Shown here: positions 10,143 to 18,745 of the stretch, one piece after another | Position numbering within the stretch: position 1 is the first letter of the stretch | How the letters are laid out: each line of letters opens with the position of its first letter | Source: Pseudomonadota bacterium | Lineage (GTDB): Bacteria > Myxococcota_A > UBA796 > GCA-2862545 | Assembly (NCBI GenBank): GCA_947505245.1 | Contig: CANNIZ010000005.1 | Span: 90,201-154,200 of the forward strand | DNA length: 64,000 nucleotides | Reading direction: 5' to 3' | Program-made: the position numbers and the translations under genes | Notes under the pieces: model-generated | Told to the model about the DNA's origin: nothing | Databases searched by the model: none | What the model saw: only the letters and a program-made list of their open reading frames with translations

Positions 10143-10562
10143 ATGTTGTCTCCCAAGCGAGTCAAGCACCGGAAGGTGCAGAAAGGTCGGATGCGGGGCG
10201 CCGCTTACCGCGGGTCCGAGGTGTCGTTCGGCGAATTCGCAATGCAGGCGATGCATTGCGGCTGGCTGACGGCCCGCGAGATCGAGGCAGGTCGAATCGC
10301 CATGACGCGGCACGTCAAGCGCGGTGGCAAGGTGTGGATTCGGATCTTCCCGGACAAGCCGCTTACGAAGAAGCCCGCCGAAACCCGAATGGGTACCGGT
10401 AAGGGCGCGCCTGAACTGTGGGTTGCCGTCGTCAAGCCAGGCCGGGTTCTTTACGAACTCGAGGGCGTGTCGGAAGACATCGCCCGCGAAGCCTTCCGGC
10501 TCGCCGGGCACAAGCTCTCTATCAAGACCCGCTTTGTGCGGCGCTCCGATGAGGTAATCTGA
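10143..10562 (+). CDS. rplP: 50S ribosomal protein L16
   Basis: Positions tRNAs at the A and P sites. 139 residues, starting [19 protein letters not shown], with [22 protein letters not shown] around residues 67-88 as expected. AGGAAA stands nine bases before the ATG. Its stop overlaps the rpmC start as TGATG, so the two are coupled. Confidence 0.98.
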   Translation: MLSPKRVKHRKVQKGRMRGAAYRGSEVSFGEFAMQAMHCGWLTAREIEAGRIAMTRHVKRGGKVWIRIFPDKPLTKKPAETRMGTGKGAPELWVAVVKPGRVLYELEGVSEDIAREAFRLAGHKLSIKTRFVRRSDEVI

Positions 10563-10888
10563 TGAACGCCGCCGAAGTTAAGGGTCTTACCGACCAGCAG
10601 CTCGCCGAGAAGCTGTCCGTGCGTGAGCGCGATCTCGTGACTGGGCGTTTTCAGAAGGCCCAGAACCAACTCGAGAACACGGCTTCGTTGGCGCTGATCC
10701 GCAAGGACATCGCCCGGATTAAGGGTGAAGCCCGCACCCGTGAACAAGCGCAGAAGCTCGGCAAAGACTCGCTCCTGCCCAAGCTGGCCAAGGGCGCTGC
10801 AAAGTCTTCGCCCGCTCCTGTGGCTGCCAACGCCGAGAAAGGTGGCTTCTTGAAGGGTATCGTTGACAAGCTGACCGCGAAGGAATAA
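10562..10888 (+). CDS. rpmC: 50S ribosomal protein L29 with long C-terminal extension
   Basis: Tunnel-exit protein. The first ~65 residues fit L29 (start NAAEVKGLTDQQLAEKL, then the LIRKDIARIKGEARTRE helix). The protein runs on to 108 residues with an Ala/Lys/Pro-rich linker and a final GGFLKGIVDKLTAKE helix that ordinary L29 lacks. The extra tail is in frame with codon use like its neighbours, so it is probably a real extension near the nascent-chain exit. The following 150 bases before rpsQ hold no convincing gene. Confidence 0.95.
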   Translation: MNAAEVKGLTDQQLAEKLSVRERDLVTGRFQKAQNQLENTASLALIRKDIARIKGEARTREQAQKLGKDSLLPKLAKGAAKSSPAPVAANAEKGGFLKGIVDKLTAKE

Positions 10889-11041
10889 CTGGGCGGCGCT
10901 ACAGACATCAGGGCATCACACGAGTGACATCGTGCGGTGCTGGAACGGTCCAATCCGTTCGGGCGTCCCGCAAGGGAGACCCCGACGAGCCGTCAGAAGA
11001 CTACTGCCATTTCCAAGCCACCGGCCGTGCCGGGAGGACGT

Positions 11042-11338
11042 ATGACCACCGAAATCGAAGCACCCAAGAAGCGCCGAACGCTTGTCGGGACTGTTCTGTC
11101 CGACAAAATGGACAAGACGGTCACGATCGAAGTGCGCCGCCTTGTGAAGCACGCGCGCTACAAGAAGTACATGTCGCGGACGAAGACCTACCATGCGCAC
11201 GACGAAAAAAACGAGTGCAAGGTTGGTGACACCGTCGTCGTCGAAGAATGCCGGCCACTTTCTGCGACCAAGCGCTGGAAGGTGATCGAGCGTCGCGCGG
11301 GAACCGTGAGCGAACCTCTTCCTGAAACGGTTGGGTGA
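11042..11338 (+). CDS. rpsQ: 30S ribosomal protein S17
   Basis: Primary 16S rRNA-binding protein. 98 residues; the OB-fold core [20 protein letters not shown] begins near residue 12, and [20 protein letters not shown] is the usual C-terminal block. ATG 11042 is chosen because GGGAGG lies just upstream (11032-11037); an earlier in-frame start at 10937 would add 35 unrelated residues. rplN follows after three bases. Confidence 0.96.
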   Translation: MTTEIEAPKKRRTLVGTVLSDKMDKTVTIEVRRLVKHARYKKYMSRTKTYHAHDEKNECKVGDTVVVEECRPLSATKRWKVIERRAGTVSEPLPETVG

Positions 11339-11341
11339 TTT

Positions 11342-11710
11342 ATGATCCAGATGGAATCGGTCCTCGAGGCCGCTGACAATTCTGGCGCGAAGCGACTCCG
11401 GTGCCTCAAGGTGCTCGGCGGCAGCAAGCGCAAATACGCGACGGTTGGCGACGTGATCGTGGTTTCGATCAAGGACGCCATCCCGAACGGCAAGGTGAAG
11501 AAGGGCGCGGTGGCTCGCGCCGTGATCGTTCGCACAACGAAAGAGCTGCGGCGCGCAGACGGGTCCTACATCCGTTTCGACGACAACAGCGCTGTGCTCA
11601 TCAACAAAGAGAACGAGCCTCTCGGAACCCGGATCCACGGGCCCGTTGCTCGCGAACTGCGCGCGAAGAAGTTCATGAAGATCGTCTCGCTCGCGCCTGA
11701 GGTGATCTGA
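11342..11710 (+). CDS. rplN: 50S ribosomal protein L14
   Basis: Inter-subunit bridge protein. 122 residues, with [19 protein letters not shown] at the start and [13 protein letters not shown] in the C-terminal part, both diagnostic. The stop overlaps the rplX start as TGATG, so translation is coupled. Confidence 0.98.
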   Translation: MIQMESVLEAADNSGAKRLRCLKVLGGSKRKYATVGDVIVVSIKDAIPNGKVKKGAVARAVIVRTTKELRRADGSYIRFDDNSAVLINKENEPLGTRIHGPVARELRAKKFMKIVSLAPEVI

Positions 11711-12033
11711 TGTCGAAGGCACGCATCAAGCGCGACGACACGGTGATCGTGATCGCCGGCAAGGACAAGGGAAAGGTTGGCCGCGTCCTGCGCGTCATGC
11801 CCGAAGACGAACGTTTGGTCGTCGAGGGTGTGCGTCGCGTCAAGCGGCATGTGAAGCCCGTCGGTGAGAACCCGGGTACCATTACCGAAAAAGAAAACCC
11901 GATTGCCGTTTCGAATGTCGCGTTGTGGAACGCGGCCGAGAAGCGGCGGATCAAGGTCGGCTTCAAGATTCTCGACGACGGAAAGAAGATCCGCGTCGAT
12001 AAGAAGACCGGTCAAGCCATCGACAACGCGTGA
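11710..12033 (+). CDS. rplX: 50S ribosomal protein L24
   Basis: Assembly-initiator protein of the large subunit. 107 residues. The KOW motif lies within [18 protein letters not shown] (residues 13-30), and [19 protein letters not shown] fits the family. Eleven bases separate its stop from rplE. Confidence 0.97.
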   Translation: MSKARIKRDDTVIVIAGKDKGKVGRVLRVMPEDERLVVEGVRRVKRHVKPVGENPGTITEKENPIAVSNVALWNAAEKRRIKVGFKILDDGKKIRVDKKTGQAIDNA

Positions 12034-12044
12034 GGACGACGGCC

Positions 12045-12743
12045 ATGCCGAAGGCGAAAGACAAGAAGACTGAAGAAGGAACCGAGGTGGCTGAGGCCGC
12101 CAAGGCAAAAAAGGCTCCCGCAAAGAGCAAAACCAAGGCCGTAAAGGCTGAGGCGAGCGAGGCTGCGGCCTCGGAAGGTACTCCGGTCGCAGCGACGAAG
12201 TACACCCCGCGACTCAAGGCGCTTTATCGGTCCGAAGCGACCGGAAGCCTGCGGTCTAAGTTCAGCTTTTCGAACGTGATGCAAGTGCCGCGTCTCGAGA
12301 AGATCGTCCTGAATGTGACGACGAAGGAAGCGATCCAGAATCAGAAGATTCTCGATACCGCTGCCGAAGAGTTGTCCGTCATCGCGGGCCAGAAGGCCGT
12401 GATTACGAAGTCGCGCAAGTCGATCGCGAACTTCAAGCTTCGTGAGAACATGCCGATCGGCGCTCGCGTCACGCTACGTGGCGATCATATGTGGGAATTC
12501 CTCGATCGTCTCATCACGGTCGCGATTCCCCGGATTCGCGACTTCCGTGGCGTCAACCCGAAGGCGTTCGACGGCCGCGGGAACTATTCGCTTGGTTTGA
12601 CTGAGCAGATCATCTTCCCTGAAGTCGACTACGACAAGGTCACGCGCATCAACGGGATGAACATTGCGTTCGTCACGACCGCGCGGAACGACGAAGAAGG
12701 TCGCGCGCTGTTGGCCAGCCTTGGCATGCCGTTTTCGATTTAA
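12045..12743 (+). CDS. rplE: 50S ribosomal protein L5 with N-terminal Lys/Ala/Glu-rich extension
   Basis: 5S rRNA-binding protein of the central protuberance. 232 residues against a usual ~180. The L5 core starts near residue 53 ([12 protein letters not shown]) and contains [14 protein letters not shown] and [18 protein letters not shown]. Residues 1-52 are a low-complexity stretch of K, A and E. The ATG at 12045 is the first start after the rplX stop and no good alternative begins at the core, so the extension appears genuine. rpsN (S14), usually next, is missing; a hairpin spacer follows. Confidence 0.95.
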   Translation: MPKAKDKKTEEGTEVAEAAKAKKAPAKSKTKAVKAEASEAAASEGTPVAATKYTPRLKALYRSEATGSLRSKFSFSNVMQVPRLEKIVLNVTTKEAIQNQKILDTAAEELSVIAGQKAVITKSRKSIANFKLRENMPIGARVTLRGDHMWEFLDRLITVAIPRIRDFRGVNPKAFDGRGNYSLGLTEQIIFPEVDYDKVTRINGMNIAFVTTARNDEEGRALLASLGMPFSI

Positions 12744-12747
12744 TTTC

Positions 12748-12803
12748 CACGCCGCCGATGGCGGCCGCGCGTCGGTCGGGGCTCCCCCGAACTTCGCTCA
12801 CGA
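12748..12803 (+). repeat. Hairpin spacer element between rplE and rpsH
   Basis: GCCGCC-GAT-GGCGGC is followed by CGCGCGT, an imperfect GGGGCTCCCCC hairpin and CTTCGCTCACG. It shares the order of pieces with the rpsC-rplP spacer. It occupies the place where rpsN normally lies. No ORF is visible. Confidence 0.6.
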
Positions 12804-12834
12804 CACCTAAGCACTGGAACCGAGAGGACACCCG

Positions 12835-13233
12835 ATGTCCATGACCGATCCGATCGCAGATCTCCTCACGAGGATTCGCAACGCGCAGTCCGCCGGTCAC
12901 CCGACCGTCACGGCTCCGCGTTCGCGGCTCAAGCTCGAAGTGGTGAAGATCCTCAAGAATGAGGGCTTTATCGAGGGGTACGTCGAGAACCAGGATGACC
13001 GTCAAGGTCGCCTGAAACTCTTTTTGAAGTACGACACCGCCAGCAAGGCCGGTATCCGCGGGATCGAGCGTGTCTCGACTCCAGGGCGCCGAGTTTATGT
13101 TGGCAAGGACGAAATCCCCCAGGTCCGTAATGGGCTCGGCCTCACGATTCTCACCACCCCGCGGGGTGTCCTAACGGACCGCCAGGCCAAAAAGGCCGGC
13201 GTGGGTGGCGAGATTTTGTGCCGGGTCTGGTGA
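12835..13233 (+). CDS. rpsH: 30S ribosomal protein S8
   Basis: Binds the central domain of 16S rRNA and, in some bacteria, its own spc mRNA. 132 residues, starting MSMTDPIADLLTRIRNA and ending in the typical GVGGEILCRVW. GAGAGGA precedes the ATG. rplF follows after eight bases. Confidence 0.98.
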   Translation: MSMTDPIADLLTRIRNAQSAGHPTVTAPRSRLKLEVVKILKNEGFIEGYVENQDDRQGRLKLFLKYDTASKAGIRGIERVSTPGRRVYVGKDEIPQVRNGLGLTILTTPRGVLTDRQAKKAGVGGEILCRVW

Positions 13234-13241
13234 GGTAAGCG

Positions 13242-13775
13242 ATGTCACGTATCGGTAGGCTTCCAATCAAGATTCCGAGCGGCGTCAACATCGACGTCAA
13301 GGGCACCTCCATCAAGGTGAAGGGCCCGAAGGGCGCAATCGAACGCGCCTCAAATGAGCACGTCAAGGTCACGGTGGCTGATGGCACCATCACCTTCGAA
13401 CGTGATAGCGACGCACGCGCTTCGCGCGCGGCTCACGGCCTGATTCGCGCGAACGTGTTCGCGATGGTCAAGGGTGTGACGGACGGCTTCGAGAAGAAGC
13501 TGTTGATCGAAGGCACCGGTTTCCGGGCCGAGGTCAAGGGCAAGAGCCTGATGCTGACGCTCGGGTACTCCCATCCGATCGAGTTTCCCATCCCGACGGG
13601 AATCGACATCGCCGTTGAGAAGCAGGTCAACGTGTCCGTTAAGGGCATCGACAAGCAGCAGGTAGGCCAGGTCGCAGCTGTGATCCGTGCCTTCCGCAAG
13701 CCTGACGCCTACAAGGGCAAGGGCATCCGGTATTCCGACGAGAAGCTTCGCATCAAGGAAGGCAAGAGCGCTTAA
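13242..13775 (+). CDS. rplF: 50S ribosomal protein L6
   Basis: Large-subunit protein near the sarcin-ricin loop. 177 residues, starting MSRIGRLPIKIPSGV, with the C-terminal GKGIRYSDEKLRIKEGKSA block typical of the family. GAGG lies seven bases before the ATG. Spacing to rplR is 36 bases. Confidence 0.98.
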   Translation: MSRIGRLPIKIPSGVNIDVKGTSIKVKGPKGAIERASNEHVKVTVADGTITFERDSDARASRAAHGLIRANVFAMVKGVTDGFEKKLLIEGTGFRAEVKGKSLMLTLGYSHPIEFPIPTGIDIAVEKQVNVSVKGIDKQQVGQVAAVIRAFRKPDAYKGKGIRYSDEKLRIKEGKSA

Positions 13776-13811
13776 TCGCGCCCTGCCTCCCCAACCTAGA
13801 AGGGAATTCCC

Positions 13812-14183
13812 ATGGCACGCACGAATTCGAAGGCGGTCAGCCGCTCCAAGCGCAAGCGCCACATCCGGAAGACCGTCACAGGTACGGTCGAACGGCCGCG
13901 TCTGTCGATTTTTCGCAGCGCCAATCATATCTACGCTCAGGTCATCGACGACACGACGGGCAGCACCGTCGCAGCGGCGTCGAGCATGTCTGAGGAGTTC
14001 AAGAAGGCTGCGGCTGCGCGCGGTTCCAACAAGGACGGCGCGAAGCTTGTCGGCGAGCTCATTGCGAAGGCTGCGATCGCAGCCAACGTGAAGCAGGTTG
14101 TTTTCGATCGCAACGGGTACAAGTACCACGGTCGCGTTGCGTCTCTCGCTGATGGCGCCCGCTCTGCCGGTCTGGAGTTCTGA
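13812..14183 (+). CDS. rplR: 50S ribosomal protein L18
   Basis: 5S rRNA-binding protein. 123 residues, with [20 protein letters not shown] and [20 protein letters not shown] as family blocks. AAGGGA precedes the start. The stop overlaps the rpsE start (TGATG). Confidence 0.97.
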   Translation: MARTNSKAVSRSKRKRHIRKTVTGTVERPRLSIFRSANHIYAQVIDDTTGSTVAAASSMSEEFKKAAAARGSNKDGAKLVGELIAKAAIAANVKQVVFDRNGYKYHGRVASLADGARSAGLEF

Positions 14184-14737
14184 TGAGCAAGGTTACGCGT
14201 GGCAACAAGCGTCGCGAAGAGGAAGAGAGCAACCTTATCGAGAAGGTTGTTTACATCAATCGCGTCGCCAAGGTCGTGAAGGGCGGTCGGCGGTTCAGCT
14301 TCTCTGCGATCGTCGTCGTCGGCGACGGTCAGGGCAGCGTCGGTGTCGGTTTCGGCAAGGCCAACGAGGTGCCTGAGGCGATCCGCAAGGGTACTGAAAA
14401 GGCGCGGAAGGCGATGAAGCAGTACCCGCTCGTCGGCAGCACCATCGCGCACACGGTCCAGGGCGAGTTCGGCGCGGGCACGGTGTTGCTCAAGCCGGCC
14501 CACCCCGGAACGGGCGTTATCGCGGGTCCGGTCATTCGTGCGATCATGGAGGCTTTGGGCGTCAAGAACGTCCTCTCCAAGTCGCTCCGCTCGTCCAACC
14601 CGCACAACGTGGTTCGCGCTGCGTTCGAAGGGCTTGACCAGTTGGAATCGGTTGAACAGTATGCGAGTCGTCTCGGCCGTTCGGCCGAGGAGTTTTATGC
14701 GGATTACTCGGTGCGCGCGCCCGTCGGCGCGATGTAG
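14183..14737 (+). CDS. rpsE: 30S ribosomal protein S5
   Basis: Decoding-fidelity protein. 184 residues, with [20 protein letters not shown] and [20 protein letters not shown] in the N-terminal double-stranded-RNA-binding domain. The C-terminal domain is also complete. Start codon overlaps the rplR stop. Confidence 0.98.
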   Translation: MSKVTRGNKRREEEESNLIEKVVYINRVAKVVKGGRRFSFSAIVVVGDGQGSVGVGFGKANEVPEAIRKGTEKARKAMKQYPLVGSTIAHTVQGEFGAGTVLLKPAHPGTGVIAGPVIRAIMEALGVKNVLSKSLRSSNPHNVVRAAFEGLDQLESVEQYASRLGRSAEEFYADYSVRAPVGAM

Positions 14738-14745
14738 GAGGCCGC

Positions 14746-14937
14746 ATGTCGCGGTTGAAAGTTACTCTTAAGCGTAGCGCGGTAGCGCGTCCCGCTCGTC
14801 AGCAGGCGACCATCATGGGGTTGGGTCTGCGGAAGATTGGTCAGTCACGTGAGCTGGAGAACACTCCCGCTGTCCGTGGCATGGTGAAAGCTGTCCTCCA
14901 CCTCGTCGAGGTTGAGGAAGTGGTGGGAGAGTCCTGA
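14746..14937 (+). CDS. rpmD: 50S ribosomal protein L30
   Basis: Small large-subunit protein of 63 residues, with LKVTLKRSAVARPARQQATI then GLGLRKIGQ. AGGAGG sits five bases before the ATG. L30 is absent in some phyla; here it is in its usual place between rpsE and rplO. rplO starts one base after the stop codon. Confidence 0.95.
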   Translation: MSRLKVTLKRSAVARPARQQATIMGLGLRKIGQSRELENTPAVRGMVKAVLHLVEVEEVVGES

Positions 14938-14938
14938 T

Positions 14939-15397
14939 ATGGCAAACGAACTCTCGAATCTTCACCCAGTCCCTGGCGAACGGAAGACGCGCATGCGCGT
15001 CGGTCGTGGCGAAGGGTCGGGCAAAGGCAAGACGGCGGGCAAGGGCACGAAAGGTGCGCAAGCTCGAGCCGGTTACCATAACAAGATGGGCTTCGAAGGC
15101 GGCCAGATGCCGTTGCATCGTCGCTTGCCCAAGAAGGGCTTCACCAACATCTTCGCGACGGACTTTGAGACCGTAAACGTTGAGCGCCTTGGTTCGCTCG
15201 CGGCGGGTTCGGTCGTCACGCCCGAGTCGCTCAAGGAAGCTGGGATCATCTCGCGCGTCGGAAAGGACGGCGTGAAGATTCTCGGACGCGGTGAGTTGGG
15301 GGTTGCCCTGCACGTGCGGGTGAGCAAGCTATCGGAATCTGCTGCAGCGAAGATCACCGCTGCGGGTGGTACGGTGGACGGTCCGGTACCCGGCTGA
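14939..15397 (+). CDS. rplO: 50S ribosomal protein L15
   Basis: Late-assembling large-subunit protein. 152 residues, starting ELSNLHPVPGERKTRMRVGR, with the glycine-rich GSGKGKTAGKGTKGAQAR stretch and GFEGGQMPLHRRLPKKGF. ATG 14939 follows the rpmD stop after one base. A 130-base spacer with a strong hairpin separates it from secY. Confidence 0.97.
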   Translation: MANELSNLHPVPGERKTRMRVGRGEGSGKGKTAGKGTKGAQARAGYHNKMGFEGGQMPLHRRLPKKGFTNIFATDFETVNVERLGSLAAGSVVTPESLKEAGIISRVGKDGVKILGRGELGVALHVRVSKLSESAAAKITAAGGTVDGPVPG

Positions 15398-15448
15398 ACT
15401 CCGTATGCATGTTCGTCGCCTTTAGGGCCCGAACCTGAGTTTTCCTAT

Positions 15449-15475
15449 TTCGGCCGGGGTAGATCCCCGGCCGAA
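15449..15475 (+). promoter_or_regulatory. Perfect 11-bp hairpin between rplO and secY
   Basis: Arms TTCGGCCGGGG (15449-15459) and CCCCGGCCGAA (15465-15475) enclose a five-base loop. No T-run follows on the plus strand, so it is not a standard terminator. It lies 52 bases before the secY ATG and could be an mRNA-processing, stability or attenuation element. The rest of 15398-15527 has no gene. Confidence 0.8.
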
Positions 15476-15527
15476 CTACATCACGAGGCACGTAAGCGCA
15501 GCGCGCTGCGGCCGAGCGGAGTCTGCG

Positions 15528-16877
15528 ATGGGCAACATCTTCACCGAGATTTGGGAGATGGAGGACCTGCGCAAGCGGGTTCTGTTCACGCTTGGGATGC
15601 TCGGCGTATACCGAATGGGCATCTTTGTTCCGGCGCCGGGAATTGACCGTGTTGCCCTCGGAAAGTTCCTGCACACGCAGGAACAGGGCTCCATGTTCGG
15701 CCTGTATGACATGTTCACAGGCGGCGCCCTCGAACAGTACAGCGTGTTCGTGCTCGGGATCATGCCGTACATTTCGGCGTCGATCATGATGCAGCTGCTC
15801 ACGGTCATGGTGCCGTCGCTCGAGCGCGTCCAGAAAGAGGGGCAACAGGGACGCAATCGGATCGTTCAGTACACGCGCTACCTCACGCTTGTGATCGCCG
15901 GTGTTCAAGGGTTCCTTATGGCTTCGGGCCTGGAACACATGCGAGTCAACAACGATACGATCGTGATCAGCCCGGGCCTCGGGTTCCGGATCATGACGAT
16001 GTTGACTGTCATGGCGGGGTCCTGCTTCATCATGTGGCTGGGCGAGCAAATTAGCGATCGCGGTGTTGGGAACGGATCGTCGATCCTGATTACGGCTGGG
16101 ATCATGGCTCGGGTGCCAGCGAGCGTCGCGAATTTCTATACGTTGGTCGTTGATTTCCAGGAGATTAACCTCCTGCAGGCCGCGATCCTGCTGATGCTGG
16201 GTTTCGCAGTTGTCGCTGCGATCGTGTTCGTCGAGCGCGGACAGCGCCGAATCCCGATTCAATATGCGAAGCGTGTTGTTGGTCGCCAGGCGTACGCCGG
16301 ACAGAACACGCACTTGCCGCTGAAGGTGAACACGTCAGGCGTCGTGCCGCCGATCTTCGCGTCCTCCTTGTTGACCTTTCCAGCGACGATCTCGACCTTG
16401 ACGAGCAATTCGTTGCTTGATTGGCTTTCTGCGGCGTTTCATCCAGGGCGCTGGCTATACAATCTCGCGTTCTTCGGGCTGATCCTGTTCTTCTCGTTCT
16501 TCTACACGGCCGTCACGTTCAATCCAGTGGATGTCGCCGAGAATTTGAAGAAGCAGGGTGGTTACATCCCGCGTATCCGGCCTGGCAACGAGACCGCTGA
16601 GTACCTGGACCGCTTGCTGACCCGCTTGACTGTCGCGGGGGCGACGTACCTTTCAGCGGTCTGCATCCTGCCCAACCTTATGCAGACCCAGTTTCACGTC
16701 CCGATCACGTTCGGCGGAACGGGCGTGATCATCCTGACCGGGGTGACGCTCGATACGGTCGCTCAGATCGAGGCTCACCTGATGACGAAACACTACGACG
16801 GTGTCGTCGGGCCGAAGGGGACACGCGTTCGCAATCGTCGTGGCCTGCTTACGGGCGGTCGCGGCCCGGCGGTCTGA
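15528..16877 (+). CDS. secY: Protein translocase subunit SecY
   Basis: Channel of the Sec translocon in the inner membrane. 449 residues with ten predicted membrane segments. Family landmarks include PYISASIMMQLLTVMVP (TM2), FVERGQRRIPIQYAKR and NPVDVAENLKKQGGYIPRIRPG. secG, its partner, is at 20908. adk, commonly between secY and map, is absent; map starts 11 bases after the secY stop codon. Confidence 0.98.
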   Translation: MGNIFTEIWEMEDLRKRVLFTLGMLGVYRMGIFVPAPGIDRVALGKFLHTQEQGSMFGLYDMFTGGALEQYSVFVLGIMPYISASIMMQLLTVMVPSLERVQKEGQQGRNRIVQYTRYLTLVIAGVQGFLMASGLEHMRVNNDTIVISPGLGFRIMTMLTVMAGSCFIMWLGEQISDRGVGNGSSILITAGIMARVPASVANFYTLVVDFQEINLLQAAILLMLGFAVVAAIVFVERGQRRIPIQYAKRVVGRQAYAGQNTHLPLKVNTSGVVPPIFASSLLTFPATISTLTSNSLLDWLSAAFHPGRWLYNLAFFGLILFFSFFYTAVTFNPVDVAENLKKQGGYIPRIRPGNETAEYLDRLLTRLTVAGATYLSAVCILPNLMQTQFHVPITFGGTGVIILTGVTLDTVAQIEAHLMTKHYDGVVGPKGTRVRNRRGLLTGGRGPAV

Positions 16878-16887
16878 GGGCACGATC

Positions 16888-17646
16888 ATGTCACTCGTGA
16901 AGGAACCTTGGGAAGTCGCGATGATGCGACACAGCGGGCGTCGGCTTGCAGAGGTGGCGGCGATCCTTCGCGAAGCTGTGCGACCCGGGGTGAGCACGCT
17001 TGAATTGGACCAGCTTGCGGAGAAGGCGATCCGTGATCGGGGTTCGATTCCGTCGTTCAAAGGGTACGTCGTGGCGGGCCTGACGTTTCACCATTCGATC
17101 TGCGCGTCGCCGAACGATCGCGTCGTGCATGGGATTCCCAACGCGACGCCGCTCAAGGATGGCGACATCGTCTCGATCGATGTCGGTTTGATCTACGGTG
17201 GCTACCACGCCGATCATGCGTTCACGGTCGCAGTCGGCACCGCGTCCAAGAGCGCGCTGGAGCTGATCGAGCGAACCGAGAGGAGCCTCGAACTCGCGAT
17301 CGCGGCCACCGTTCCGGGCAACAAGGTCGGGGACGTCGGACATGCTGTCCAGACCTACATCGAGGGCTTCGGCTACGGCGTCGTCAAGGAGTACGTCGGC
17401 CACGGGATCGGGCGGGCGATGCACGAGCGTCCGAGCGTTCCGAACTTCGGCCGACAACGGCAAGGTCAGCTGATCAAGGAAGGCATGGCGCTCGCGATCG
17501 AACCGATGATCAACCTGCGGGGCGCCGCCACCCGCGTACTTAACGACGGCTGGACGGTTGTGACGGAAGATGGCAGCTTGTCCGCTCACTTTGAGCATAC
17601 GATCGCGGTAGGGCCAAAGGGCGCGGAGATCCTTACGAAACTGTGA
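16888..17646 (+). CDS. map: Methionine aminopeptidase, type I
   Basis: Removes initiator methionine from new proteins. 252 residues. The five metal ligands are visible: aspartates in [10 protein letters not shown] and HADHAFT, histidine in [11 protein letters not shown], and glutamates in AIEPM and FEHT. ATG 16888 lies just after the secY stop and matches the type I length. The substrate-pocket histidine is in [13 protein letters not shown]. infA and rpmJ, which often follow map, are not found in the 152 bases before rpsM. Confidence 0.97.
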   Translation: MSLVKEPWEVAMMRHSGRRLAEVAAILREAVRPGVSTLELDQLAEKAIRDRGSIPSFKGYVVAGLTFHHSICASPNDRVVHGIPNATPLKDGDIVSIDVGLIYGGYHADHAFTVAVGTASKSALELIERTERSLELAIAATVPGNKVGDVGHAVQTYIEGFGYGVVKEYVGHGIGRAMHERPSVPNFGRQRQGQLIKEGMALAIEPMINLRGAATRVLNDGWTVVTEDGSLSAHFEHTIAVGPKGAEILTKL

Positions 17647-17798
17647 CGGTGTGTTCGGGGCGTGCGCGTATCGCATGCCCGTGTTATCCGGCTGGGCCGA
17701 TTGCGAACGGGCGCCGTACGCGGCTTCCAAGAGCGTCGCCCGATTCTGAAATCACCGCCGAGCCTCTTGGGGCCGGCTTCTCTCCCAAGGACATGATC

Positions 17799-18179
17799 TT
17801 GGCTCGTATCGAAGGCGTCGATCTTCCGCGTCAGAAGGTCACCTGGATCGCATTGACTTACATCTACGGGATCGGCCAAACGTCGGCCCGGAAGATTTGT
17901 CAATTGGCGAACGTGGCGGAAAATACCCGCGTCAATCAGCTGACGGATCACGAGATCGCTCGGATCCGCGAGACGATTCAGACGCACTTCCGGGTCGAAG
18001 GTGACCTGCGGAAGACGGTGGCCATGAACATCAAGCGTCTGATCGACTTGAATACGTACCGTGGCCTCCGGCATCGTCGCGGTCTGCCCGTGCGCGGCCA
18101 GCGCACCCACACCAACGCACGCACCCGTAAGGGACCCCGCCGCATGGCCGGTGGTTCGAAAGTCAAAAAGGCCCCGTAA
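17799..18179 (+). CDS. rpsM: 30S ribosomal protein S13 (TTG start)
   Basis: Head protein contacting the P-site tRNA and L5. 126 residues reading (M)[12 protein letters not shown], with [13 protein letters not shown] and the C-terminal [17 protein letters not shown] block. I chose TTG 17799 because AAGGA (17787-17791) stands seven bases upstream and the reading matches the family. An ATG at 17793 sits one base after that AAGGA, too close to use it. Longer readings to 17643 are not homologous. Confidence 0.93.
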   Translation: MARIEGVDLPRQKVTWIALTYIYGIGQTSARKICQLANVAENTRVNQLTDHEIARIRETIQTHFRVEGDLRKTVAMNIKRLIDLNTYRGLRHRRGLPVRGQRTHTNARTRKGPRRMAGGSKVKKAP

Positions 18180-18196
18180 GGGTCAGGAGCTGAACG

Positions 18197-18616
18197 ATGT
18201 CGACCCCGCAGTCCGCGGCCCCCGCGGCCACTTCGACCGGAACGCCCAAGAAGCGTCGCGTCAAGAAGAACGTCCCCCTTGGCGTCGCCCACATCCAGGC
18301 GACGTTCAACAACACCGTGGTCACGATCACGGACCTCGGTGGCAACACCGTTGCTTGGAGCTCCGCTGGGGTTCTTCGCTTCAAGGGCAGCCGCAAGAGC
18401 ACGCCGTTCGCAGCGCAGCTCGTTGCTGAAGACGCCGCCCGTAAGGCGATGGAACACGGCATGAAGTCCGTGGGTGTGTTCGTGAAGGGTCCAGGTACGG
18501 GTCGCGAGTCGGCGCTGCGCGCGATCGCGAACACGGGCCTCAAGATCACGCTGATCAAGGACGTGACGCCCATCCCGCACAACGGCTGCCGACCCCCCAA
18601 GCGCCGTCGCGTGTAG
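18197..18616 (+). CDS. rpsK: 30S ribosomal protein S11
   Basis: Platform protein of the small subunit. 139 residues with an Ala/Pro-rich start, then [20 protein letters not shown] and the C-terminal [27 protein letters not shown] precedes the ATG. rpsD (S4), usually between rpsK and rpoA, is missing; a 129-base spacer stands instead. Confidence 0.97.
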   Translation: MSTPQSAAPAATSTGTPKKRRVKKNVPLGVAHIQATFNNTVVTITDLGGNTVAWSSAGVLRFKGSRKSTPFAAQLVAEDAARKAMEHGMKSVGVFVKGPGTGRESALRAIANTGLKITLIKDVTPIPHNGCRPPKRRRV

Positions 18617-18625
18617 TTTCGCTTG

Positions 18626-18656
18626 GAGCTTCGCGGTCGTCTCGGCCGGGAAGCTC
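18626..18656 (+). promoter_or_regulatory. Inverted repeat in the rpsK-rpoA spacer
   Basis: GAGCTTC (18626-18632) pairs with GAAGCTC (18650-18656), with further G/C pairing inside the loop. It lies where rpsD would normally be, about 90 bases before rpoA. No T-run follows. Function unknown; the remainder of 18617-18745 contains no ORF I can support. Confidence 0.4.
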
Positions 18657-18745
18657 ATTGTTGCGGCGCTGTCCACGCCGTTTGCATTCACCGACCAGGG
18701 CGTGAGCGTGTTGGACAAACGCCAGAAGCCTTGACGGAGTTTCCC

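Noticed and set aside
17647..17798. rpmJ or infA hidden between map and rpsM
   Set aside because: Neither the short Cys/His/Lys pattern of L36 nor an IF-1 OB-fold can be read in any frame of this gap.
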